Below, piece by piece: positions 13,633 through 26,214 of a stretch of 64,000 nt of DNA; position 1 is the stretch's first letter; each line of letters opens with the position of its first letter. Origin of the DNA: Populus alba (taxonomy: Eukaryota; Streptophyta; Magnoliopsida; Malpighiales; Salicaceae); contig NC_133297.1 of NCBI RefSeq assembly GCF_005239225.2, positions 12,388,147-12,452,146 of the forward strand, in the 5' to 3' direction. The notes under the pieces were generated by a model. That model did not search any database and was not told the DNA's origin. It worked only from the letters and a program-made list of their open reading frames with translations. The translations under genes and the position numbers were made by a program.

Positions 13633-14215
13633 ATTAATTTAAAATTCTTTATTTTATTTTTTTACCGAAAAAAACAAAGTGCTTATTTGAATATTAGAAA
13701 ACCGAGTAAAATTCTGAGTAATTTGAAGATTAAATTATATATTAATTTTTCCTTTGAATGGGATTTTAATTAAAACATGAGAGAAATGAAAAAATCATAA
13801 TAGCATGGATATTTTAGCTCGTTCTCTTCTTTGTTTTTATATATCAATGGTGGTTTCCAATTCAATCTTTCCTTTTTCCTGATTGTGTAGCGATTCTTAT
13901 TCAATTTTCTCTTGCATCTCGCATATGTATAGAAATCGATTAACTATTTCTACACAGACAATTTATAATTATAGGTTTCAAAGTTAAGAATCGGGGGCAT
14001 AAAAGGTTAATGTAACTTTTTGATTAAGGTAGTGTTTGATATGTTGGATTAAGACACAAATCGAGGATGATTTTTTTTTTTTATGAAGTTATTTGGGGCA
14101 TCTTTAAACAATATAAAACTAGATTTTTATAATGTTTAATGTTATTATGGTAAATATTTTTTTGTCCCGTTAAAAGAGATAGGACAAACTTATCCAAATA
14201 TTTATATAGGAGTTA

Positions 14216-15690
14216 ACCTGTGTTGATCACATTAATTTAAAAATAAAAATGTTTATTATTATATTTTTAAAAGTTAACTCAATTCGGGGCAAATCTTGAG
14301 TCACAAATCAAGTTAATCATTGACCTAGGTCAACATGAGAATAAAAATGGTTTTAATCATAATTTTAAAACTTGACTCGAGGCAAAACCTGGGTCGCGGG
14401 TTGTATTGATTATTGATCTAAGTCAATATATAGATAAAAATTATTATTATCATATTTTTTAAACGTGACTAGGGATTGACCTAGGACATGGTTTATGTCA
14501 GGGTCGGATTGATCATTGACATGGGTCAACGTAATACTAAAAATATTTATTATCATAGTTTTTAAACTTGACTTAGTGGTCAACCTCGAGCAAAACTTGA
14601 ATCATGAGTGAGGTTGGCCATTGACCTAACCAACATAAGGATAAAAGTAATTATTATCATTATTTTAAAACTTGACTAAGGAGTTGACCCAGGGTCAACC
14701 CTGAGTCACAGCTTGAGCTAACCAATGAACCGAGTCAACATAATGATAACAAAAGGTTATTATTATAGTTTTGAAACTCAACTCAGGAGTCGATTCGGGG
14801 CAAGACCCAAGTCATGGGTCGAGTTGACCTATGTCAACATAAGGATAAAAGTAATTATTATAGTTTTAAAATTAATCAAGGGTTGACTCGAGCCCAAGCT
14901 CGGGTCACGAGTTGGGTTGACTATTGACTTGGGTCAATATAAGAATAACAATAATTATTATCATAGTTTTTAAACATGAATTGAGGATCGACTTGGAGCC
15001 AAACCTTAGTCAAGTTAACTATCGCCCCAGGTTAATATAAGAATAAAAATAATAATTATTATAATTTTAAAACCCAGCTAGAAGGTTGACTTGGGGGCAA
15101 AGACCATGCCAAGAGTCAGGATGGTCAACCTGGGCAGAGTCGAGGCAATATTAGAAAAAAATAGTTATTATGACAATTTTAAAACCCAACTCACTCGGGT
15201 AAGATTTAGATCATGGGTTGGGAGGGTCAATTTATGTTAATATGAGTCAACATAATAATAAAATAATTATTATCATAGTTTTAAAATCTAATTTAAAAAT
15301 CAACTCAAACAAGGCTTAGGTCATGGATCACAGATCCAACGTGGTTCGACAATGTATTTATATTCACAAGAGCAATGAGTTTTATTTCACTACATGTCAA
15401 AATTAGAGTTATAATATGTGTTTACATCCTAGCCGTACAAAAGATATTAGTAATTTTTAATCGGCACATTTTGCTCCCCTTACTCTGTTCGCTTCACTCC
15501 AGCATTTGCCTATAAGTCACATACTACAATAAAAGGGTCAACTTAGGTTAATTCAAGTCAACATACGGATAAAAATGATTATTATTATAGTTTTAAAACT
15601 TGATCCAGGGGCAGCTCGAGATAAGACTTGGGTAATAGGCTGTGAGGGCCAACCTAATTTGATATGATTTACCCCTTGTATATATCTTAT
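14216..15690. repeat. Degenerate tandem array, unit about 100 bp
   Basis: A recurring module of the form TTATTATCATAGTTTTAAAA-CTTGACT-...-GGGTCA-...-GTTGACCATTGACCTAGGTC-AACATAAGGATAAAA appears at least ten times. Copies of the CATTGACCTRGGTCAACATA box fall near 14316, 14408, 14512, 14609, 14722, 14825, 14920 and 15020, and less clearly to about 15680. Units are roughly 92-113 bp and heavily diverged. A unique stretch (about 15340-15530) interrupts the array. There is no coding potential. It looks like an old satellite-like or transposon-internal array. Confidence 0.85.
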
Positions 15691-16025
15691 ATCATATTAA
15701 TTTTGATATTCATAGTTCATATTTTTAAAAAAAATTTGGCAGGAACAAAATATTGGTTGTATAAATTTAAATCAACACCTTCATTTCATAACATAATCAA
15801 TCAAACATGGGCCAGAGCCCAAATCACAAGGAAGGGGAAGCTCACTGCTGAGGGCCGAGGTCCATATTAGACAAGACCAGATCCCCAGAAGGGCCAGAAT
15901 GATATTTATCCATTTTGAAAATGTCCTCAGCATGAACGCGAGAGCCGTTCGATTGTGGCCTCAAATAATCAGACGATCGTCAAATACAATTCCCAAGAAT
16001 TTGACTTGGAATAAAGACACTCCTG

Positions 16026-16033
16026 CACGTGGC
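16026..16033. promoter_or_regulatory. G-box (CACGTGGC) upstream of the SAP-like gene
   Basis: CACGTGGC is the core of bZIP/bHLH and ABRE-type sites. It lies about 360 bases upstream of the ATG at 16384, in the stretch of higher GC that separates the repeat array from the gene. Function is only an inference from motif and position. Confidence 0.35.
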
Positions 16034-16383
16034 AGTAGCTAAAGCGTCTTATCCACTCTATAGATATCCATACTAGACGCGTTAATTCAATTATCAGGAA
16101 AAACAAATCATACTCGCTATGCCTGCCCTTTCAATCTAACCTCAATTACTATTTCGCCCTTATCACTTGTCACATGGAGGCGAGTTTTGATCATCGATCA
16201 GAGTCGCGAGTGGGGGTAATAATAGAAAAATAAAGCCGTTTCAAAGAGCGGGAGAATGAAAAACCAGCCGTTTTGAATTTAAACTGCCTCGCACAAAAAC
16301 TTACAATTGAAGCCTTCTTGTTTCCCATCACTGATAAAAAAGGAAAAGGAAAGGACAGTGGGCAAGCAGAGAGTATTTGATGA

Positions 16384-19300
16384 ATGGATTCTGAAGGAAG
16401 AAAAATGGAAGAAGTAGAAAGGGATTTTCATGGCATGAAGAGGAAACAACTGCAAGCGCTTTGTAAAAAGCATGGAATTCCTGCTAATAAATCCAATGCC
16501 GAAATGGCTGATTTGTTGACTTTGACTCTCAAGGTGTGTTTTCTGTTAGACACTGATAATTTATCTTTGTTTAATTACAGGCTTGAAGGGTTTCTGGTAA
16601 TTTCCTTTTTTTTTTTGTTTGAAATTGGAATCTCCAATCGATCTGACGAATTTGTTAATTATTGTGTAAATTTAATAAGAATTTGATTTAAATACGGAAA
16701 AAATTGATTAGGCTTAATTTATTGTCTTTGTTTTGTGATCATTATGGTTTAAACATTGAAAGAATTTTTATTTTTATTTTTGTGAACTATAAACAGGGAA
16801 TTGAAAATCCAAAAGAGCAAGGTCAAGGAGAAGTACAAAACGTGAGTGATTCTATGAAAGTGACTAAAATATTGAAGAATGTTAAATTCAAGCCTGATGT
16901 TGAAATACGTGAATACGAGCCTTCGGTGTATAAAGGAAGGAAGAGGAGGAGGAGGAGCATGGTTAATTATGGGAAAGTTATTGGTTCTCCGCCTGGAAGT
17001 AGGAATAGAGAGCAGAGAACAGTTGGAAGAAATGTAGATGAGGTTGTTGGGAAGAAGAGAGGGAGAGGACGAGAAAAGAAAGGGAGCGTTGGGGTGGAAA
17101 ATGTTGATGTTAATGACAACTCACGACCTCCTGTAATCACTAAAGAGGGAGATGTTCAACTTGTGAAGGGTGAAGACAAATCGGGTAGGAGGCGACTGAG
17201 AAGTAGAGAGGTGGTGATCGAGGAGAACGTTGAAGGGGGTGAAGGGGATTTGGTTGTTTCTAGGAAGAATTCAAAACGGGGAGAGTCTAGAAAGAGGGGG
17301 AATCGTGATGGGATTCGTTTCTCGGATGAAGTTTCTGAAGAGAATGTAAGTGCAAAAGACGATGCTAAACCTGCAAAGGCGCCATCAGGATCAAGAATAA
17401 ATGCTAGGACGAATGAAAGCACTTCATTATTGAGTGTGGATTTCGGAAAAACAGAAAGTTTTGGAAGGACTACTCGGTCACGGGCTAAGTTAAGGGAGAA
17501 TACTTCTTCTACAATTGCAGATAAAGCTGAAACCGTCGAGGTTCAGGATGAATATGAAAAGGCTCTCCAGACTGAAGAAATTTTGAAGGGTGCAGGTAGA
17601 AATGCTTTTGGAAGAAAGTCTTTTGTGCCTCGAAAGCGGTTGGTGGTAGAAATTCTATCTGAAGAAGGTGTTGAATCAGTGAAGGGTGGCAGGCGATCAA
17701 GAAGAAATACTAGCAAGAAGGAAGGTACTTCATTATCGAGTGGGTGTTTTTCTAAAACTGAAATTGTTGGTAGGACTTCTCGGTCACGCTCTAAGTTGGA
17801 GGAGAATACATCATCTGTGACTGCAAACAAAGCTGAAACCATCGAGATTCAGGATGAAAGTCAAAAGGTTCTTCATCTTGAAGAACCGTTGAAGGATTTC
17901 GGTAGATATGCTTTGAGACGTAAATCTATTGTGCCTCAGAAGGGAGTCGCAGTAGAAACCGTGTCCAAAAAAGATCTTGAATCTGTAAAGGATGCCAGGC
18001 GATCAAAAAGAAACATGGCAAAGGCTACAGATTCCAAACCTATTGTGCAAGTCGTTACTAGGAGGAGGACAAGGTTTGGAGCTCAGGCTACGGTTGAAAG
18101 TGCAGACGAAATTACCGAGGTTAACAAAGAGCATAACAAGGCTGTTCAGCTCGAGGAATGTTTGAACACTCAAGATAGAAATGCTTCAAGACAGAAGTCT
18201 CTTACAGCTCAAAAGGGCCAGGTTGGAAGTGAAGGACCAGATGAGAAAATTGAAACCATAAAACAATCTAGGAATGCAGATTTGAAGCTTGCTAACAAGG
18301 TTGAAGCTTCTGGACAATTTAGCAGTGAGATTGAAAAGGCTCCGATATCGATTGGCCATGTGAGGGGGTCCAGAAGCAACACTGTTGTATTAAGCCCTGC
18401 TTTTGCCACTGGTGAACTAGGAATTGGTGAAGCTGTTGGTATGGTTGGGTGTCTGAAACGAAAGCGTGGCCCAACACTGGAGACAGATTCTTCTACAGTG
18501 GGTGAATGTTTGGCCGGTAAACCTTCAAGAGAATTGGCACAGCACGCCTCTAGAGGTAACTTGGTTGGATCTACCGTCCCTGGAAAAATTGTTGAAAAGA
18601 AGCAACATGGCATATCTGCAGTTCCAGTTATGGTAGAGGAAGGTCTATTTACTGAAGAAACACAAATTGAGGACACTGGATTGACCATGCCAGAAGCTAC
18701 AGGGGACAAACCTAATTTCAGTTTGAGCTGCTCCAAGGAAGTCTTTGAAACTTCTGACAAGAAGGGATGTGAGAGTAAAACAAGTGAAATGAGAACCAAT
18801 TTCTCAGAAGTCGCTGCTGGATGCTCTAACATTCAGGAAGGTGTAGATAATAAAACAAATTTGCAGGAAACTCCGTCTCCAACATCAATATCAGTGATGT
18901 TATGTTTTGCAAACCAAGAAACACCAGAGAATGCAAGTCAGCCCATAGTCCTTAATGAGGAGGCTAATACTGTCGCAGGTGACATGGAGAAACTTGCTGT
19001 AGATGCTATCATTGAGGTTGGTGTGGATGATCCGTCTAGCAGATCTAAGGAAGAAGATGGTGCAGATTTGGGTAATGATAATTTAGATGAACACGGACAA
19101 ACAGAACTTCAGACTAATGCTTCTGATACGTTTCCCCTAACTAATCGTTTCTCATTTGCGAAGCAATCAGATTTTTCAGGTAATTGAGTGATCTAGAATG
19201 AAAATATGCTATTTTCTTTTCAGTATTTACTTAGGATGTTCTAAATATTATGTTGACCAACCTTCCAACTTCTCAGGGTTGGAGAATGGACTTGAAAGGA

Positions 19301-22300
19301 AAGAACTGAGAGAAGACATACACTTAGAAAGTGGTGATGTCAATGATTGTTCAACTGAACTTGTGGACATAACATCTGCTGTGGAGGGTGGTTTCTGTGA
19401 TCTAGAAAATACTGGACAGAAAATTAGAGCAAATAAAAATGAGCATGAAGAGGCATCTTGTGAGGATAGACCATCACCAGCTGCTGGTGAAAAGATGGTT
19501 AGTTTTATCACTGAAATAAACCTACAGGAGGATGGTGATGTCCTCCTTATACAAGCTGCCGAGGAGAACCAAAATTTCATTTCAGAGGAAAACGCTAGCA
19601 ATGTTTTTCAGGTCTCTAGAAGAACATGCGCACATGAACTTCTACATGGAGAAGTAACCTGTCTGAGTGCCCCAGAAAAGGGCACCGACGAAGGTGAAAA
19701 TCGTTCTTCGGCCATTGTTCCTTTACAATGTAAGGGCACCTTACCAGCTCTTGCAATTTTTTGATTTCTTCTTCCTAACAACATTTTCCTTTTTATGTTG
19801 TCATCTTCAATTAATTTTAACGCAATCTGTTTCTCTTGGCAGTCACTGGTATTGGCAAGCAAAGATTGCCCTTTTATGCAGGGGATTCCTCCGAGGACAA
19901 GAAAATACAGCATCATGGTGAGTTTTTTTTTATGCGACAACATTTGGGAAATGTACTCTAGTATATGCATAAGCAATTGCTTTTCTATCTAAAACAAAAT
20001 TATATTGGAGATCAACAAATATTATCAACATTCATGTCACTGAAAGTACTGATGCTTAGTTTAATGAACCTGAAAACTTCCTTTCATATATTGTTGATGC
20101 TACAGATGAGAAATCAACAGAAAAGATTAATTCAAGTTGTAAGGATGAAAAGCACGTTCTGGAGGAAAACGAAGCTGTTGCAGATGCTTTTCCACAATCT
20201 TCGTTGCAAGATAAAAAGGAGGTTACTTTTGCAATAAAAACTGATATTTGCGCTGTCGAGACAACAGGAGAAAGTGAAGTTACCAATCATAGTGACAGTG
20301 GTAAAGCATCAACTGGAGTGAATAGTTCACCAATGCTTTTTGAGAAGCTTGGTGGTTATAAAGAGATGAATGCAATGAGAAACTGCAGCATTGATGCTTC
20401 CATTGATGTCCCTGTTAGCAAGTCCCATGAAGCTGTTATGGTTATGGAGAGTGGCCGAAACATGGATGGGGAGTCAGATGCTGAACAAAGTGAGTTTAAG
20501 GAAGAAAAATCAGGATGCGCTGTAGAAACTGTACATGGTGATGACAATGTTTGCCAGAAGGTGTCTGCAGAGGCAAATGCTTCCAGTTTAACTTGGTTAA
20601 TTTCTAAAGAAATGGAAGGTTGTGAAGGGAAAACATTTGATATGATGATGGGCCGTCCTAGTGACTTCCTTAAATCAAATAAAGAGTTGGCCAGTGGTAA
20701 AAATACGGCTAGATACCAGTGTGATCAGGTTGTCAGGAAGGAATCTGTTACAGGTGCTCTCTTGTTTGAGCTTTGTGACCACAGCAGCAGTGATGAGGTG
20801 GCTGGCAATGCTGATGCAACTTTGACTCCAACCATCGAAATTTTTGGGGGAAAGAAAGTTGGATCATGGGGAAACACTTCTAAGAGCATAGAAGGAATTA
20901 ATATGTGGACAGGCCAAGAGACCATATCTGTAGGCAGCGATTCCAAAGCTGACACTTTTACACAAGTTATGAATGATCGCTTTGATGAAGAAAAAACTGC
21001 AGAAGTGAGCGATGGTGATCTTTATGATCATATCAGTAAATATGGTGAGGCAGCTGACAAAGAATCACTGAATATGACAACCGAAAAATTGGACATGTCG
21101 GGCACACAAAATGAAGGAACTGCACAACCAAATTGTCCTGTGGGGCTTGGTAACCTATTTTCAGATTATGGGGGCGAGTTTTTGAAAATTAATGATGCTG
21201 GCAGCAGTGCTTCCCCTGAAATTGCTTCTGCAGATTGTGAGGGCATTGATGAAACATCAAATGGATTTATGGGCTCTGAGCTTGAACTTGGAGTCAAGGC
21301 TGGTAAATTTGACGATCTCGAAGAGGTGAATGCTTTAGAGCTAGAAAGAAGTGCTTCCGTTTCCTTAGAAAACCGTATCTCTATGGATGTCATAGCTGCA
21401 TTTAACGTTGAAAAGGTGGAGGATGATTCGAAGTTGTACCAGAGAAACATTGATGATGAGAAGGAATACAGCATTGTTTCTCTCCCACAGGTTACCCCGA
21501 AGAGCATTGGAGAGCACTCAGTTGAGGAGGGACTTCTTCATGCGAGTAAAGACGACTGTGTTGCTGCATCAAATGATGCCAGCAATAACATTAAAGCAGA
21601 TAGAGCTGGGTCAGTGGCTGTAATTGGAAAGATTTGTTTTGAGAAAACTGAAGGCTGCACCTTGTGGACTGAAAGAACACCGATTTCTCCACAGATACCT
21701 AAAAGTAGCGGGAAAAAGGCTCAGCAATCTTCATTTGAACATAAATTATTTGCTGAGTCTTCTGGAATATGCGGAATGGGTTCAAGTGCTGATGCTGTTT
21801 CAGAGCTGAATGTTTTATTATCTCATGGTAAGTATCTGAAGCCTGAATGTGTTACTTAATACTGAAACTTATCAGATAAAATCCTTCCTGTGGAAGATTG
21901 AATATTTGAAAATGACATCCAATTGATCTTCGCGTCTGTTTGTTTGTAGTGTGGCAAGTTGGAGTTAATTTTCGTTTTGTTAGTTGCAGGAGAAAAATAT
22001 AAATCTCATCCAGGTAGCAAGTCAATCGGCAATGAGGCAGGAGTAAAAGTTATGGCTTCTAATGACAGAGGTGTGTCTATAAATTAATTTTTCATATCAT
22101 CTCAAGTATTAGTAACAACTCTTTAGAATCAAATCAGAGTCGTAAACTTTTACAGAGTATGAAATAACTATTGATTGTAGGCGTTTGTGAAAAATCGTCC
22201 AGAATGAAATGTCGTTTTCTTTCTTTTACGCTTATCCGACAGTAGTTCAGCCAAGTGTGTGTGTGTGTAAATATATATAAGAAAATCTGATTGATTGCAT

Positions 22301-25133
22301 CTCTCCAACACCACTCTTGTCCTGGGTTACAAGTTCCAAAAGGTACGCTTTTTTGACACAAAGGGATAGGATCTATTAAGGATTCATCGTAGAGTTCCAA
22401 AGGAATTTTTTTTCCTGTTCTCAAATGATATAATTGTCGATTAAATTAGTACATTTAAGACTCTTCTTTACAGTCATTTTCTAAGAGAATTATTTCTTAT
22501 ATTTAACAATCTGTCTCTCTTATTAACAGAACAAGTACCCCTAGAGCTTCTCACTGGATCTGATGCATCTGCCCTGTTCACCAACTGGGAAGTGAATTTG
22601 ATCCAAGGGAGTGGAGAAGAAGATCTAGTTGAAGAATCTGATGGAGAAGCCTCGAAGGACAATTTGATAAGCAACGATTCTGAGCATACTGCATGGATGA
22701 ACAAAAATGTTGAAGAAGTCTTGTTCACCAACCGGGAAGTGAATTTAATCCTAGGGAACGGAGAACGAGATCAAGTTGAAAAATCTGATGGAGTAGCCTC
22801 GGAAGACAATTTGATAAGCAATGATCCTTTAGATGAGCATGTAGCAAAGACAAGCATAAGCAACGATACTTTAGATGATGCTCCTCTTGACTTAAAAGTA
22901 GACAATATCTATTATTCTGACATCCAAGATACTTGTGAAATAGGATCGGGTGCAATAGACAAAGTTAGCTCAGGAGCCGCTGCAAAGATGGACATCCTAG
23001 AGGAAGTGGTTATTGGAGTGATTCAACAAACAGTTATTTCAGCTGAGGCATCACAGGAAATGGCAGAAAGTCCGCCACAAGAAAGATTTTTAAGCTGCAG
23101 CAAATCGGAAGAAAGCCCGTCCCCAGATACCCCTTGTCGCTTACCTGAAATCACCTCAGGTGCTTCTCTGGTACAGCGAAATGGTCCAGAGTCTTATAGT
23201 GAGTGTTTCCACCTTATCTTATGTTGATTTTTTATGTATACCAAACGTCTTTCTATATTGATAGGCAAGAGATCTGATATGAGTTCGCTGACTTTTGATT
23301 ACTTCATGACATGTTCTTCGATTCAAACCATAGTTTTTTGCCCATCTTGGATTGGTCTATAGAATTAGCTTCACACCCGTCTAGCTCTTGGGCATTCCGG
23401 TTTGCATTGCTAGTGTCGTATTATTCTCCAAGTAAAGCGACATGAGATTACTTATTGGTTTTTAATTTTTTGTACGTTGTTGTGGGACAGAAGGTGAATT
23501 TGTACCACAATTATACTATAAGGATATGAGAAGTCACGGAGGAGAAGAAACAACTTGCGATTACAGAGCTATGATTGTTGATTATGTCCCCATTGAATTT
23601 AGTATCTAATGTAATTGGCACCTTGATTTATCATGATTGTAGGGAGCATTCCCACAGAGCAGGGTGAATTCCATCAAGGGGACTTCAAAGTTTTAATAGC
23701 ACAAAAGGTCGGGGCTGAGGAAGTTAGAGAAGCTTTAGCCACAGATGATACCAACCTAGAATCTAATCCCAGTGATCCTCGGGAAGTTGCTATAGAGCAA
23801 GCTAATGAGCACCCAGACGCATTAAATGAATCACTTCTCATGGTTGGCCTTGATTATCAGACTCAAAATCAGCAGTCATGTGGGTGTTCTCTCCGAGGAG
23901 ATTGTAAACACGCATTAAAAGAGAGAGAGAGACACTCCATTGAGACCGAGGCAACAAATTGCTTGCATCAGCTTGATGAAGGTGTTTTCTCCGAGGAGAT
24001 TGTAGACTTTGGAAATGGCTTTGCTACTTCTCCATTCAAACGTCAGCGAGATGTCGACTCTTCCGCTGGTACTTCAGTCAGTGTATTTCAGCATTGTATA
24101 ACAGAAAATGATGCCTGGGAGTTGAATTTATTTTCTGAAGAGAACGAACAGGATGAGAATCAAACGTCAGGTGCACGGTTCTTGCACACCAATTTGAGAA
24201 ACGAGGGTGCTGGGAAGGTGTATGAAAATATAGCTGTTACTGAGCAAGCCGCTATTCAAGTTGATGAAGAGCAACATGGTGAACTATGGCAAGTAATGGA
24301 TGAGCAAATTGAAGAGGAAAAACACACATACTTTTCTGTTTCAGACGAGCCCAGCTTTGAAGATGTCGAAGGTTCAAAGAAGCAAGATTGTGTTCTTCTC
24401 GAGATTGATAGCATTCAAGAACGTATTAACTGTGAGAATCATCAGAATAAATCTGTGAATACTGAGCATTCTTACGATTCCAAGGAAAAGGAAATCTTTA
24501 TAGATGTTAATGAGGTAAATGGTTATCATGATGTTGTTTCATCGGAGCAAATGGGGGAACGCAATTCCAGCTACTTAAAACAATATAATAATGAAAGCCT
24601 CAGTGTTGAAGATATCGGAGTAATAGAGAACTTAAGTGAGAATGTTTCAGCCAAACCAAATATATCCGCATTGGATCAATCCACTGAAATTATCAATTCA
24701 ACTAGCAGTCAAGGTACATGAATAAAAACAAAATCTTGCGATTTCATGTTTTCTTTGTTTGGACAATGTTTTAGACCTGATCTCACAAGATGACGTCCAA
24801 ACACTGGACTAAGATCTTTGCGTGAATTGTTTTGCAGACATTGCTGCCAGGGATGATCAAACGCATCAACTGAAGTTGCCTTCATCTCAAAAGGGGGTCT
24901 CATGTGACAAAGAGGAAGAAACCCATAGTTCGGACGCTAAACAGTTGACTACGTCATTGGTTCGAAGGGAGGCCAGGAAAACTGGTTTTGTTCAAGCAAC
25001 TCCTCAGAAGATGGTCACTTACACCGGCATGAAAGAAAACCTGGCAAGTATCAAGAGGGAGAAACGGGGTAACATGACAGCTCCGAACCCATTATCAAAG
25101 AGGCGGGCTCTGGGGAATCTCAGAAACAATTAG
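16384..25133 (+). CDS. Very large nuclear-type protein with SAP-like N-terminus, function unknown
   Basis: Nine exons join in frame to about 2,299 codons: 16384-16533, 16797-19179, 19277-19729, 19843-19917, 20106-21827, 21990-22070, 22530-23198, 23643-24713 and 24838-25133. Residues 16-45 (FHGMKRKQLQALCKKHGIPA) resemble a SAP or SAP-like helix-turn-helix, a module for binding DNA or chromatin. Next comes a conserved-looking VKFKPDVEIREYEPSVYKGR patch and a basic cluster (KGRKRRRRS), a likely nuclear localisation signal. Most of the remaining sequence is acidic, Ser/Glu-rich and probably disordered, with a 102-residue repeat (about residues 257-550) and a 49-residue repeat in exon 7. A SPFKRQR patch in exon 8 and a basic C-terminus (ATPQKMVTYTGMKENL, PLSKRRALGNLRNN) look better conserved. 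A second in-frame ATG at 16405 has the stronger context (A at -3, G at +4). I do not recognise a named family. Minor exon choices, mainly around 23199-23642, could differ. Confidence 0.75.
17417..18290 (+). repeat. 102-residue internal coding repeat, 2-3 copies
   Basis: Within exon 2, the block starting TSLLSVDFGKTESFGRTTRS (17417) is repeated from 17723 (TSLSSGCFSKTEIVGRTSRS) at a period of 306 bases. A third, more diverged copy starts near 18055 (VTRRRTRFGAQ) and ends near 18290. Shared landmarks in order are the GRT.RSR.KL patch, a KAET/DEIT.V..E acidic helix, R.A..RKS....K and a VESVK..R.SRRN-type basic patch. The regular in-frame period shows tandem duplication inside the gene. Confidence 0.85.
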
Positions 25134-26214
25134 ATTTAAAACGGGCCCTTCTGGTTTTCGGTTGGTGGTTTTAGGTTTTCGCGTTTAGATATGAGCATAT
25201 CTCATGCATCTTTTACTGGCATACGAATACTATGTTATGGTTGTTCAGCAGAATTTAGATTTGTTTGTGTAATCTTATGCTTGAACGCCTCCGATTTCTT
25301 GAGCAACGAAATACTTGCTTATATTTATATATTCCCCAAGTTCGAATTTGGTGGAAATCTCACTGTACCATAACGCTATATTGTTTCATCATATTATTGC
25401 ACGACTGGCTGATGAAGTTGATGTAAAATTACGTACAGAATCTCTTTCGCTTAAAGTAACCTCTCGCAGGGTTTAGACATTTATGGCCTCGGGCTTAGCA
25501 CTTCCAGCGAACAGGAACAGATGAATAACCAGTCCCCTGCTTCAAGAGATACCTCTGCATACTGCAATGGTGGTTTACCGTTTATTTATTTATTCCTTGG
25601 AGCTATAATATAAAACTCAGATGTCACGTAAATCATCAGGCACCAACAATCTCAATTTTTGCGAGGTTTTCCGGTACAAATTTCATGAACAAAGTGTCGT
25701 GTGACTTCAATTTGGTCAGTGCAAGACCCGTTAAAGAAGTAAAAAGCCTGGACGGAAAGCTTGCAAGAACTTGCGGTGAAGGCATTCTGAACAGTGATGC
25801 CCTTAGCAACAACTTTAATTGAAGACGCAGCAGAATACAAGCTGGAGCAACACATCTCAATCCAATTCTAAAGGGAAAATTCAGGTAAAGTTCTTTCCAA
25901 CACTGGATGGGTACATAAATTATATCAAACAATCCATGCTCTCTCATATTACACACAAGATCTTATAATCAACAAAAAAAAAAATACAAATCTATCAAAT
26001 GAATTAATGAAAACTAGACAACAAATGGCAAAGTCAGTCCTGTGTATCTACACACACCCCCGCCACAATTTTCATTCCAAACTTATTGCGAGGAACCATG
26101 CTTGGTCAGGGGGTGTCTTTTTATCTTTCCATAAAAATCATAGCTCGCTTACGCACTCCTAAAATGACCTTTCTACATTTAACTCGAACCATTTAACCTT
26201 CTACGTCACGAGTC
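25134..26214. other. Convergent 3' flanks of the SAP-like and CESA genes
   Basis: The stretch probably holds both 3'UTRs, facing each other. Minus-strand ORFs overlap at 25636-25956 (106 codons) and 25652-25855 (67 codons, MCCSSLYSAASSIKVVAKGI). They have fairly balanced composition and a possible acceptor (TTTAG) near 25867, but no domain I know. They may be part of the CESA 3' flank or a scrap of another gene. There is no RNA gene or clear transposon here. Confidence 0.4.

Noticed and set aside
14216..15690. CRISPR-like array
   Set aside because: Units are diverged, have no unique spacers between constant repeats, and the genome is a plant nuclear one.
18209..18832. A 207-codon minus-strand ORF inside exon 2 of the SAP-like gene
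   Set aside because: It is fully contained in a well-supported coding exon on the other strand, with no recognisable domain; it is a shadow frame.
23491..23609. Possible extra exon of the SAP-like gene after an AG near 23491
   Set aside because: The frame is open for about 40 codons but ends in a stop with no good GT donor, while the AG at 23641-23642 joins exon 7 to exon 8 in the correct phase.
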